Under the pieces are notes generated by a model that was given only the letters and a program-made list of their open reading frames with translations, had not been told where the DNA came from and made no database searches. A stretch of 21,253 bases of DNA, taken from positions 1 to 21,253 of the forward strand of contig JAGWMT010000022.1 in the NCBI GenBank assembly GCA_028871595.1. The letters run 5' to 3'. Position 1 is the stretch's first letter. Every line of letters begins with the position of its first letter. Both the position numbers and the translations under genes were made by a program. Positions 14,125-20,863 of the stretch are shown here, in pieces. The stretch comes from Elusimicrobiota bacterium. Lineage in GTDB: Bacteria > Elusimicrobiota > Elusimicrobia > UBA1565 > UBA9628.

Positions 14125-14577
14125 ATGGGCAGCCGATACAAGGGGACGGCGGCGGAAATCCGGGCGCTGAACGCGTTCATCGCGCTCTCGCGCGCGGCGG
14201 ACTCAGTGACCGCGCGGACGCAGGCCGAGATCGCGGCCGCCGGGTTGACGGAAAGCCAATTCGGGGTGCTGGAGGCGCTTTATCACCTGGGGCCGCTGTG
14301 CGCGGCCGATCTGGCGGGAAAGGTCCTGCGCAGCCGGGGGAACCTGACCTTGGTGATCGCGAACCTGGAGAAGGCGGGCCTGGCGGCGCGGACGACGCGG
14401 GCCGAGGACCGGCGTTACCGGACCGTGGAGCTGACGACGAAGGGGAGGAGCTTGGTGAGGACGACGCTTCCCAAGCACGTGCGGCGGATCGTCGCGACCA
14501 TGGGTGCGCTGGGGCCCGAAGAGCAGGAGGGCTTGCGGCGGTTGTGCCGGAAGCTGGGAAAGGCGGCGGCGGTCTGA
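14125..14577 (+). CDS. MarR-family transcriptional regulator
   Basis: A 150-residue winged-helix repressor of the MarR family, acting as a dimer. An N-terminal dimerisation helix (ALNAFIALSRAADSV) is followed by FGVLEALYHLGPLCAADLAGKVLRSRGNLTLVIANLEKAGLAARTTRAEDRRYRTVELTTKGRSLV, which contains the recognition helix (about 64-80) and the wing with the conserved D-R-R motif. Cys59 and a Cys in RRLCRKLG are the only obvious redox-capable residues; the N-terminal reactive Cys of OhrR is absent. No ribosome site is visible before the ATG at 14125, although the leader is about 22 bases. Palindromes before this gene and before the following pirin gene suggest it represses both. The inducing ligand is unknown. 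Confidence 0.9.
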   Translation: MGSRYKGTAAEIRALNAFIALSRAADSVTARTQAEIAAAGLTESQFGVLEALYHLGPLCAADLAGKVLRSRGNLTLVIANLEKAGLAARTTRAEDRRYRTVELTTKGRSLVRTTLPKHVRRIVATMGALGPEEQEGLRRLCRKLGKAAAV

Positions 14578-14591
14578 TTTTTTGGACTACA

Positions 14592-14609
14592 TAGTTTAAT
14601 ATCAAACGA
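14592..14609 (+). promoter_or_regulatory. Putative MarR operator 2 (TAGTTTAATATCAAACGA)
   Basis: Second copy of the palindrome, 11 bases before the pirin start. It agrees with operator 1 at 13 of 18 positions, and together they fit TAGTTYRATRTYAAACKA. TAATAT inside it might be a -10 box, so binding here would block a pirin promoter. Confidence 0.62.
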
Positions 14610-14620
14610 ATGGAGGCGTT

Positions 14621-15349
14621 ATGAGCGTTCAAAAGGAAGGCTTCATCACGAAGGTCGGGAGCGAGGACCGCTTCCAGACGAAGATCGGCTGGTTGGACGG
14701 GCGCCACAGCTTCAGCTTCGGGCCCCATTACGATCCGTCGAACACGCATCACGGGCTTCTGCTGGTCAACAACGAGGACCGCGTGCGCCCCGCGTCGGGT
14801 TTTTCCACGCACCCGCACCGGGACATGGAGATCGTGACCTGGATGATCTCGGGCGAATTGGAGCACAAGGACTCCCAGGGCAATCTCGGGATCATCTACC
14901 CGGGCCTGGCGCAGCGCATGAGCGCGGGTCGCGGCATCTACCATTCGGAGATCAACAACTCGAAGAAGGAGGAGGCGCATTTGGTGCAGATGTGGGTGAC
15001 CCCCGACACGGAGTCCATCGACCCCGGCTACGAGCAGCTGGACATCAACTCCGAGCTGGCGAAGGGCGTCTTGGTGCCCGTGGCCTCCGGGAACAAGGAC
15101 CTGGCCGCGATCCGTATCCGGCAGAAGGACGCGACGTTGTGGGCCGGGCGTCTGGGCGCCGGCGCCGTCGCGAAGGTGCCGGCGGGCAGCCACGTGCACC
15201 TGTTCGTCGCGAAAGGATCCGGAACGCTGGAAGGGGCGGGCGAGTTCCGCCAGGGCGACGCGGCGCGGCTGGTGCGCGCCGGAAGCCTGAAATGGACGGC
15301 CGGGCCGGAAGGCTCCGAGGTGCTCGTCTGGCAGACGAATGCCGAATAG
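14621..15349 (+). CDS. Pirin family protein (YhhW-like bicupin)
   Basis: A 242-residue cytoplasmic bicupin. The N-terminal cupin carries the pirin metal site: HPHRDMEIVTW with His64 and His66, and GRGIYHSEIN with His108 and Glu110. The opening TKIGWLDGRHSFSFGPHYDP and the PGLAQRMSAGRG stretch are typical of pirins such as E. coli YhhW, which has quercetin 2,3-dioxygenase activity in vitro. The C-terminal cupin (about 135-235) lacks metal ligands, as usual. The physiological substrate is not known. GGAGG precedes the ATG by four bases. It follows marR by 43 bases with a MarR-type operator between, so it is probably the regulator's target, induced by an aromatic or electrophilic compound (inference). 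Confidence 0.88.
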   Translation: MSVQKEGFITKVGSEDRFQTKIGWLDGRHSFSFGPHYDPSNTHHGLLLVNNEDRVRPASGFSTHPHRDMEIVTWMISGELEHKDSQGNLGIIYPGLAQRMSAGRGIYHSEINNSKKEEAHLVQMWVTPDTESIDPGYEQLDINSELAKGVLVPVASGNKDLAAIRIRQKDATLWAGRLGAGAVAKVPAGSHVHLFVAKGSGTLEGAGEFRQGDAARLVRAGSLKWTAGPEGSEVLVWQTNAE

Positions 15350-15360
15350 CGCATATGTGC

Positions 15361-15366
15361 CATAAT
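15361..15366 (+). promoter_or_regulatory. -10 box (CATAAT) of RNase R gene, predicted leaderless start
   Basis: CATAAT, five bases, then the ATG at 15372. It begins 12 bases after the pirin stop. No Shine-Dalgarno, so translation does not look coupled to pirin. Confidence 0.45.
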
Positions 15367-15371
15367 GACCC

Positions 15372-17279
15372 ATGGCGAGACGCGGCGAAAATCTGATCGA
15401 AGGTAAAATCCAGCACCGGGGACACTTCGCGTTCCTCATCGCGGAGTCCGAGGGCGGGAAGGACGTCTACCTGAGCGGAAAGACGCTGCGGCTCGCCATG
15501 GACGGCGATCGCGTCGCGGCCCGGATCGTCGGCAATCGCGGGGGCAAGCTGTCCGGCGAGATCGTGCGCGTGATCACGCGCGGCCGCACCACCATGGTCG
15601 GCGTTCTGCGCCGCGCGGGGAAGTTTTGGGCGTTGATCCCCGAGGGCGGCGCCGAGGGCGACGCCTTGGAGGTGACTGGTCCCGCGAAAGGCGTGACCTT
15701 GATCGAAGGGCAGTTGGCCGCTCTCAAGATCGAGCGCTGGCCCACCGAGTCGCGCACCGCCGGCGGCGTGATCATCGAGGTGCTGGGCTCCGCGGACGAC
15801 CCGAAGACGCGCGTGCGCGCGGTGGTCGCCTCCAAGGACATTCCCACCGAATTCCCTGACGACGCTTTGGAGGAAGCGGAGGCCCTGCCGCTTGATCCCC
15901 AGCCCTCCGACTGGGCCGGGCGCAAGGTGTTGTTCGACCTCCCGGTGTTTACGATCGACGGCGCCGACGCGAAGGATTTCGACGACGCGGTGTCCATCGA
16001 GGAAATCCCCGGGGGGAAGTGGCGGCTGGGTGTGCACATCGCCGACGTTTCGCATTACGTCCGGCGCGACTCGCCCCTGGACAAGGAGGCGGTGCGGCGG
16101 GGCACGAGCGTGTACCTGCCCGGGCGCGTGATCCCCATGCTGCCGCCGAAGATCTCCGACCACCTCTGCTCCCTGCGCCCCGACGTCCCGCGGCTGACCT
16201 TGACGTGCTGGATGGAGTTGGACGCCCACGGCGCGGTGCACGGCGTGAAGGTGGAGGAGACCGTCATCCGCTCGTGGCGCCGCTTCACGTACGAGGAGAT
16301 TCAGGACGTGCTCGACGGAAAACCGGTGGAGCGCGTGGTCCCCGAGGTGCTGAAGGCGGTCAAACGCATGGGCCCGCTGGCCAAGGCCTTGACCGCGGAG
16401 CGCATGCGCCGCGGCGCCCTGGATTTCTCCACCACGGAGTATTACGTGAAGTGCGACGCCTCCGGGACGCCGGTCGAGGTGATCAAGCGTCCGCGTCTGG
16501 ACAGCCACCGGTTGATCGAGGAGTTCATGGTGGCCGCCAACGAGGCCGTCGCGCGGCATTTGTCCAAAGCGCGCGTTCCCTTCCTGCGCCGGCTCCACGA
16601 CGTTCCGGACCCGGACCGCCTGGACGTCCTGCAGAAAGAACTGGGCCAGCTGGGCATCAAGGCGCCGACGTCCTTGGTCGCCAATCCGGTGAAGGGCCTC
16701 CAAGGCCTGCTCAAGGCGGCGGTCGGCCACCCGTTCGAGGAGACGGCGAACATCCAGGTCATCCGCAGCCTGAAGCTGGCCATGTACTCCCCGGATCCCG
16801 GCGGCCATTTCGGCCTGGCGTCCAAGGACTACTGCCATTTCACCTCTCCGATCCGCCGCTACCCGGACTTGTTCGTGCACCGCGCGCTGAAGGGGATCTT
16901 CCACGGCAAGCCGCGCGAGCACAGCGACGGGATCGACGTGGCCGCGCTGGCGACGCGCTGCTGCGAACGCGAGCGGGGCGCGTCGGAGGCCGAACGCAAG
17001 GCCGTGGACCTGGCGCGCGCCCAACTGCTCGGCCGCAGCGTCGGCCAGGAGTTCATCGGAGTCGTCGTGAACGCGACCAACGCGGGCCTGTTCGTGGCCC
17101 TGCCGGAGTCGGGCGCGGTGGGCCTTCTGCGCGGCGGCAACGCGCCCCTCGGCGCGAAGATCAAGGTGAAGCTGACCGCGGTGGATCCCGTCGCCGGCCG
17201 CCTGGACTTCGAGGCCGTCAAGGACGAACTTCCCGGCCAGGTCCGCTCCTCGCCGTGGCGCCGCAGGCCGCGCCGCTGA
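15372..17279 (+). CDS. rnr: Ribonuclease R / RNB-family 3'-5' exoribonuclease, short form
   Basis: A 635-residue RNB-family exoribonuclease that degrades structured RNA processively from the 3' end. Cold-shock-type domains fill about 1-140. The RNB domain spans about 180-515, with TIDGADAKDFDDAVSIE at 194-210; Asp196, Asp202, Asp204 and Asp205 align with the Mg-binding Asp272/278/280/281 of E. coli RNase R. Other blocks are LGVHIADVSHYV, PKISDHLCSLRPDVPRLT, FTSPIRRYPDLFVHRAL, and a C-terminal S1 domain (about 555-620: FIGVVVNATNAGLFVALPESGAVG). A basic tail (RRRPRR) ends the protein. It is shorter than E. coli RNase R (about 810 aa), lacking the N-terminal helix-turn-helix domain and the long Lys-rich tail. 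The ATG at 15372 follows CATAAT by five bases. Confidence 0.93.
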   Translation: MARRGENLIEGKIQHRGHFAFLIAESEGGKDVYLSGKTLRLAMDGDRVAARIVGNRGGKLSGEIVRVITRGRTTMVGVLRRAGKFWALIPEGGAEGDALEVTGPAKGVTLIEGQLAALKIERWPTESRTAGGVIIEVLGSADDPKTRVRAVVASKDIPTEFPDDALEEAEALPLDPQPSDWAGRKVLFDLPVFTIDGADAKDFDDAVSIEEIPGGKWRLGVHIADVSHYVRRDSPLDKEAVRRGTSVYLPGRVIPMLPPKISDHLCSLRPDVPRLTLTCWMELDAHGAVHGVKVEETVIRSWRRFTYEEIQDVLDGKPVERVVPEVLKAVKRMGPLAKALTAERMRRGALDFSTTEYYVKCDASGTPVEVIKRPRLDSHRLIEEFMVAANEAVARHLSKARVPFLRRLHDVPDPDRLDVLQKELGQLGIKAPTSLVANPVKGLQGLLKAAVGHPFEETANIQVIRSLKLAMYSPDPGGHFGLASKDYCHFTSPIRRYPDLFVHRALKGIFHGKPREHSDGIDVAALATRCCERERGASEAERKAVDLARAQLLGRSVGQEFIGVVVNATNAGLFVALPESGAVGLLRGGNAPLGAKIKVKLTAVDPVAGRLDFEAVKDELPGQVRSSPWRRRPRR

Positions 17280-17329
17280 CGCCTTCTTCCGACGACGAAT
17301 TCCGTAATACGCCCGTAACGAGCCGGGGC

Positions 17330-17335
17330 TAGACT
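17330..17335 (+). promoter_or_regulatory. -10 box (TAGACT) of small membrane-protein gene, predicted leaderless start
   Basis: TAGACT, six bases, then the ATG at 17342. No Shine-Dalgarno. This argues that the small gene is real and independently expressed. Confidence 0.5.
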
Positions 17336-17341
17336 CAGATC

Positions 17342-17530
17342 ATGAACATCATGATCGCCGCCGCCGGCATGGAGTCGGGACTGGCCGGCGTGGGCGGCAC
17401 CACCGAGGGAATCCTTTTCATCGCCGTGTTCGCGACCATCGGGCTGGCGCTGTTCTACGTGGCCGGGCGGATGACGCGACGCGCCGGCGACGAAGGGGCC
17501 GTGGTCCGCTACACGATCCCCCGTTTGTAG
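17342..17530 (+). CDS. Small single-span membrane protein (62 aa), first of a tandem pair
   Basis: Unrecognised family. The 62-residue product has a short Gly/Ala-rich N-terminus (MNIMIAAAGMESGLAGVGG), one transmembrane helix (about 24-42, ILFIAVFATIGLALFYVAG) and a basic segment (RMTRR) that predicts a cytoplasmic C-terminus. The N-terminus resembles that of the next small gene (MNI-x-[IV]AA-x-G-[MV]...AG), suggesting a local duplication. It has its own -10 box six bases before the ATG and follows rnr by 62 bases. No function can be assigned. Confidence 0.6.
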   Translation: MNIMIAAAGMESGLAGVGGTTEGILFIAVFATIGLALFYVAGRMTRRAGDEGAVVRYTIPRL

Positions 17531-17566
17531 GACGTTCGAGACGCTGATCGTGGAGGTCGAGCCGCC

Positions 17567-17746
17567 ATGAATATCGCCGTCGCCGCCGTCGGAGTCCAGG
17601 GAGCCTACGCCGGATCTGGCACGCCCCCCGCCGCGGTTTTCGTGGGAGTCGGTCTGGCGCTCGGCATGATCCTTCTGGTCGCCGCGGTCTGCTGCGGCTC
17701 CCGCGGCTGCGCGATCTCCGCCCGCTTCCTCTCTTTCCGCCGCTGA
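17567..17746 (+). CDS. Small single-span membrane protein (59 aa), second of a tandem pair
   Basis: Unrecognised family. The 59 codons run from ATG 17567 to TGA 17744-17746. The N-terminus (MNIAVAAVGVQGAYAGSG) parallels that of the preceding 62-residue protein. One transmembrane helix covers about 23-42 (AVFVGVGLALGMILLVAAV), followed immediately by CC-x4-C (Cys42, Cys43, Cys48) and a basic C-terminal tail (RFLSFRR), so the tail should be cytoplasmic. GGAGG lies 10 bases before the ATG, rather far but usable. It is 36 bases after the first small gene's stop and ends four bases before the convergent umuC stop. The membrane-proximal cysteines could be acylated or bind metal; this is speculation. 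Confidence 0.55.
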   Translation: MNIAVAAVGVQGAYAGSGTPPAAVFVGVGLALGMILLVAAVCCGSRGCAISARFLSFRR

Positions 17747-17750
17747 CGTC

Positions 17751-18992
17751 TCAGGCCTTCGCGGTCGGAAGCTCGTCCCAGACGGTGGTCCAGCGCGGGG
17801 AGCGGCGTTCGCTCCGGGATGCGGTCTCCCGGGAGACCAGCGCCCCGCCGTAGCTGAGCGTCCCGGGGCCCAAGGACGCGTTAACGAGGTCCATCGTCTT
17901 GAGCAGACGCCGCGAACGCTCGGCGCGGCCGTCGTCGAAGAACTCGGCCTGTCCCGAGTCGGCCGTCTCCAGGGCGGCCAGGACCACGCCGGCCTTCCGG
18001 AAAGCCCGTCCTTCCACGAACAGCCGTCCGAGCAGTTCCTTGGCCGTCTTGACCAAAGCCGCCGTGTCGTTGGTCGGGGTCAGCCGGGCGCCGGCGTCGT
18101 CGCCCGCGGCCTCGCCGCCCTCGCGCCAGCCCAGGAAGACGCTCAGCGCGCCGGCCTTGAGTTCGTGGCGGCGCGCGCGCTCGGCGGCGTTGGCCGCGAA
18201 GGACGCGACGGCGGATTCCAGGGCGGCCAGGCTCCCGACCGGACGGCCGAACGAGCGAGAGACCGTCACCGATTGCCGTTCCGGCGGGGTCGGGGCCAAG
18301 GTTAGGCATGAGACGCCGCGCAGCTCCTGGGCCAGCCGCACGCCTCCCACGCCCAAGGTCTTCTGGATCAGCGCGTCGTCCAATTCCGCGAAATCGGCCG
18401 CGGTGTGCGCGCCGTGCGCGGCCAGCTTGACGGCGGAACGCTTGGCGATCCCCCAGACGTGCTCGACGGGAGTTTCGGCCAGCAGCCGCGCGCGAATCTC
18501 GGGATCCAGCAAAGACAGCACGCCTCCCGCCTTCTTCGCCTTGTCCGAGGCCAGCTTCGCCAGGGCCTTGGTGGGCGCCAGCCCCACGGACACGGGGATG
18601 CCGGTCCACCGTCCCACCTCGGCGCGCAGCGCCCGGGCCCGCGCGGGGAGGTCTCCGTCCTGGGGCAAGGTCAGAAAGGACTCGTCGACGGAATATTCCT
18701 CCACCGTCGGCGCGTGGCGGCGCAGGACCTCGGCCACGCGCCGGGAGAAATCCACGTACAGCTCGTGGTTGGCGGAGATCGCCGCGACCTTGTGCTCGAC
18801 GACCAAGGGGCGGACCTCGAAGAACGGCACGGCCATGCCGATGCCCAGCGCCTTGGCCTCCTCCGACCGCGAGATCACGCAGCCGTCGTTGTTGGAGAGG
18901 ACGATCACCGGACGCCGCTCCAGTTCCGGGCGGAACACCCGCTCGCAGGAGACGAAGAAGTTGTTGCAGTCCACCAAGGCGAAAGCCGTCAT
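17751..18992 (-). CDS. umuC: Y-family DNA polymerase, UmuC-like (translesion synthesis)
   Basis: A 413-residue error-prone Y-family polymerase, the catalytic subunit of a Pol V-type enzyme that copies past DNA lesions. Catalytic acidic residues are Asp8 (FALVDCNNFFVSCERVF) and Asp103-Glu104 (EEYSVDESFL). VLSNNDGCVISRSEEAKALGI-MAVPFFE is the typical UmuC finger region. GIPVSVGLAPTKALAKLASDKAKK (about 130-155) and the helix-hairpin-helix thumb (about 180-215) follow, then the little finger (about 235-345, starting near VTVSRSFGRPV). The C-terminus (about 370-413) corresponds to the UmuC tail. It starts six bases after the UmuD-like gene's stop and is co-transcribed with it behind a LexA-box-like site. 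The start ATG at 18992 has no clear ribosome site, so translation is probably coupled. Confidence 0.92.
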   Translation of the reverse strand: MTAFALVDCNNFFVSCERVFRPELERRPVIVLSNNDGCVISRSEEAKALGIGMAVPFFEVRPLVVEHKVAAISANHELYVDFSRRVAEVLRRHAPTVEEYSVDESFLTLPQDGDLPARARALRAEVGRWTGIPVSVGLAPTKALAKLASDKAKKAGGVLSLLDPEIRARLLAETPVEHVWGIAKRSAVKLAAHGAHTAADFAELDDALIQKTLGVGGVRLAQELRGVSCLTLAPTPPERQSVTVSRSFGRPVGSLAALESAVASFAANAAERARRHELKAGALSVFLGWREGGEAAGDDAGARLTPTNDTAALVKTAKELLGRLFVEGRAFRKAGVVLAALETADSGQAEFFDDGRAERSRRLLKTMDLVNASLGPGTLSYGGALVSRETASRSERRSPRWTTVWDELPTAKA

Positions 18993-18998
18993 GGTCCG

Positions 18999-19289
18999 CT
19001 AGGGCGCGCGCACGATCCACGCCACGACGCCCCAGACCTCCAGGCCGTCATCCTCCCGCCAGCCCGCCGGGAGGCGCCGCACCGCGAATTCTCCGGAGGC
19101 CACGGCGATCACCACGCGGCCGGGCGCCGGGATCTCGCCGCGGTCCACGACCAGCAGGTCGCCGTCGTTGACCCCGGCGTCGGGGGAGGAGCCGGCGGCC
19201 TTCATGAAGAACGTCGCCGCCGGGCGGCGAATCAGCCGCTCGTTGAGGTCCAGGCCCCGGTCCGCGTAGTCCTCGGGAGCGACGAACAT
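18999..19289 (-). CDS. umuD: UmuD'-like S24-fold protein, short, without cleavage arm, catalytic Lys replaced
   Basis: A 96-residue S24/LexA-fold protein, the probable accessory subunit of the adjacent UmuC. It aligns with E. coli UmuD from about residue 37: APEDYADRGLDLNERLIRRPAATFFMKAAG resembles the UmuD sequence before Ser60, and NDGDLLVVDR and LEVWGVV match later strands. Two differences stand out. It lacks the N-terminal arm with the Cys-Gly cleavage site, so it is already UmuD'-sized or smaller. The catalytic lysine of the V-K-x-L motif (Lys97 in UmuD) is Arg71 here (GEFAVRRL); the serine position is kept (Ser35 in AGSSPD). This would make it a non-cleaving, constitutively UmuD'-like partner. 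ATG 19289 is six bases after TATACT, and no earlier in-frame ATG or GTG is seen. Confidence 0.82.
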   Translation of the reverse strand: MFVAPEDYADRGLDLNERLIRRPAATFFMKAAGSSPDAGVNDGDLLVVDRGEIPAPGRVVIAVASGEFAVRRLPAGWREDDGLEVWGVVAWIVRAP

Positions 19290-19295
19290 GACTTC

Positions 19296-19301
19296 AGTAT
19301 A
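19296..19301 (-). promoter_or_regulatory. -10 box (TATACT) of umuDC, predicted leaderless start
   Basis: On the minus strand TATACT, six bases, then the ATG at 19289. It is immediately downstream of the LexA-box-like site. Confidence 0.55.
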
Positions 19302-19303
19302 GT

Positions 19304-19317
19304 CGAACGTTTGTCCG
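19304..19317. promoter_or_regulatory. LexA-box-like palindrome upstream of umuDC
   Basis: The 14-mer CGAACGTTTGTCCG (minus strand CGGACAAACGTTCG) fits the CGAAC-N4-GTTCG SOS-box type known from Gram-positive bacteria with one mismatch. It lies two bases upstream of the umuDC -10 box, where a bound repressor would block RNA polymerase. Confidence 0.55.
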
Positions 19318-19319
19318 AA

Positions 19320-19347
19320 TTCAAGACCCCGGGAACTATCCTATGAT
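19320..19347 (+). promoter_or_regulatory. Candidate promoter of DUF4139 gene (TTCAAG-N16-TATGAT)
   Basis: TATGAT at 19342-19347 is a good -10, while TTCAAG at 19320-19325 is a weak -35 with 16-base spacing. A leader of about 24 bases containing GGAGGA would result, so this gene is not leaderless. Confidence 0.4.
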
Positions 19348-19377
19348 GGCGGCGTCTCACCCGCTGGAGGAACACCC

Positions 19378-20793
19378 ATGAAAACCATCCTGCTGACGAC
19401 CGTGCTGGCGCTGGCCACCGCCGCGTCCGCCACCGAAGTGACCGTCTACAACTCGAACCTGGGGCTGATCAAGGAGGTCCGGCCTTTCTCCCTGAAAAGC
19501 GGCATCAATGAACTGAAGGTGGAGGACGTCGCGGCGCAGATAGACCCCACCAGCGTCCATTTCAAATCGCTGACCGCTCCCGACGCGGTCACCGTGCTGG
19601 AGCAGGACTTCCGCTACGACCTGGCCAGCCCCGACACCATCCTCAACCGCTACCTGGGCAAGGAGATCGAATTGGAGCGCTACTCCGGCCGGGACGGGGA
19701 TAAAAAGGAGACCATCAAGGGCGTGCTCCTGTCGAACTCGGGCGGGCGCGTGCTTCAGTCCGGCGGGAAAATCCTGATCAATCCGCAGGGTTCCCCGGTC
19801 CTGCCCGAGCTCCCCGAGGGGCTGCTGACCAAGCCGACCTTGGTGTGGAAGCTGAACGCGACGAAGGGCGGAACCCAGCAGGGGGAAATCTCCTACATGA
19901 CCTCGGGCATGTCGTGGAGCGCGGACTACGTCCTGGTGGTGGACAAGGACGACGCGAGGGGGGATCTGACGGCCTGGACCACCATCGTGAACAACTCCGG
20001 CGCCACATACCGCGACGCGAAGCTGAAGCTGGTGGCGGGCGACGTGCACCGCGCGCCGGTGCCGATGGCGCTCGGCCGGATGTACGCGATGAAGACCATG
20101 GCGGCGGCGCCGGCGCTGGACGAGAACATGACGGAGAAGACCTTCTTCGAGTACCACCTGTACACGCTGGCGCGCCCCACCACGTTGGCCGAAAACTCCT
20201 CGAAGCAGGTGGAGATGGCATCCGCGAACGGCGTGCCGATCAGGAAATTGTACGTCTACGACGGCGCCGAGAACGTGCAGTGGAACGTCTTCGGGGGCGC
20301 CGGCTACTGGGACCCGAGCTACGGCCTCCAGTCCGGGAAGAAGGTTTCCGTCCTGCTCGAGTTCCAGAACAAGAGGTCCGACGGCCTGGGCATTCCCCTG
20401 CCGAAGGGCCGGGTGCGGGTGTACAAGAAGGACGACGAGGGTTCCCTTCAGTTCGCCGGAGAGGACGCCATCGACCACACGCCCAAGGACGAGCGGATTC
20501 GCATAAAAATGGGCGAGGCCTTCGACGTGGTGGGCGAGCGCAAGCGCGTGGACTTCTCGTCCGACGAGCGCAAGCGCCGCTTCGAGGAGACCTTCGAGAT
20601 CCGCCTGCGCAACCACAAGGACTCCGACGCGACGGTGACCGTCGTCGAGCACCTGTACCGCTGGACCAACTGGAAAATCGTCGCGTCGTCGGCGAAATTC
20701 GCGAAGAAGGACGCGCAGACCATCGAGTTTTCCGTGCCGGTGAAGAAGGACGGCGAGGCCGTCGTGACCTACACCGTCAAGTATTCCTGGTAG
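19378..20793 (+). CDS. Secreted DUF4139 domain-containing protein (471 aa)
   Basis: An exported protein of the DUF4139 family (the C-terminal domain of MuiA-like 'mucoidy inhibitor' proteins); the molecular function is not established. Residues 1-18 are a signal peptide (ATAASA). The N-terminal strand region TEVTVYNSNLGLIKEVRPFSLKSGINELKVEDVAAQIDPTSV is the family's typical opening (V-Y-N-x-x-L-x-L-V...). GEISYMTSGMSWSADYVLVVD (about 164-184) is the conserved Y-x-x-x-G-x-x-W-x-A-x-Y core. Then come WTTIVNNSGATYRDAKLKLVAGDVHR and FFEYHLYTLARPTTLAENSSKQVEM (about 256-280), and a beta-rich C-terminal half with GIPLPKGRVRVYKKD, TFEIRLRNHKDSDATVTVVEHLYRWTNWKI and FSVPVKKDGEAVVTYTVKY. It is probably a beta-sandwich surface or periplasmic protein. 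GGAGGA precedes the ATG. A strong terminator follows. Confidence 0.87.
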   Translation: MKTILLTTVLALATAASATEVTVYNSNLGLIKEVRPFSLKSGINELKVEDVAAQIDPTSVHFKSLTAPDAVTVLEQDFRYDLASPDTILNRYLGKEIELERYSGRDGDKKETIKGVLLSNSGGRVLQSGGKILINPQGSPVLPELPEGLLTKPTLVWKLNATKGGTQQGEISYMTSGMSWSADYVLVVDKDDARGDLTAWTTIVNNSGATYRDAKLKLVAGDVHRAPVPMALGRMYAMKTMAAAPALDENMTEKTFFEYHLYTLARPTTLAENSSKQVEMASANGVPIRKLYVYDGAENVQWNVFGGAGYWDPSYGLQSGKKVSVLLEFQNKRSDGLGIPLPKGRVRVYKKDDEGSLQFAGEDAIDHTPKDERIRIKMGEAFDVVGERKRVDFSSDERKRRFEETFEIRLRNHKDSDATVTVVEHLYRWTNWKIVASSAKFAKKDAQTIEFSVPVKKDGEAVVTYTVKYSW

Positions 20794-20813
20794 GGAGGTC
20801 CGCCGTAAAAGCG

Positions 20814-20848
20814 AAGGGCCCCGGGGAATCCCGGGGCCCTTTCGTTTC
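20814..20848. terminator. Strong, probably bidirectional intrinsic terminator
   Basis: A perfect 12-bp stem (20814-20825 with 20830-20841) around a GAAT loop is followed by TTTCGTTT on the plus strand. On the minus strand the continuation is CGCTTTTA. It sits between two convergent genes and can end both. Confidence 0.85.
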
Positions 20849-20863
20849 GGTGGAAGCGGGTTT

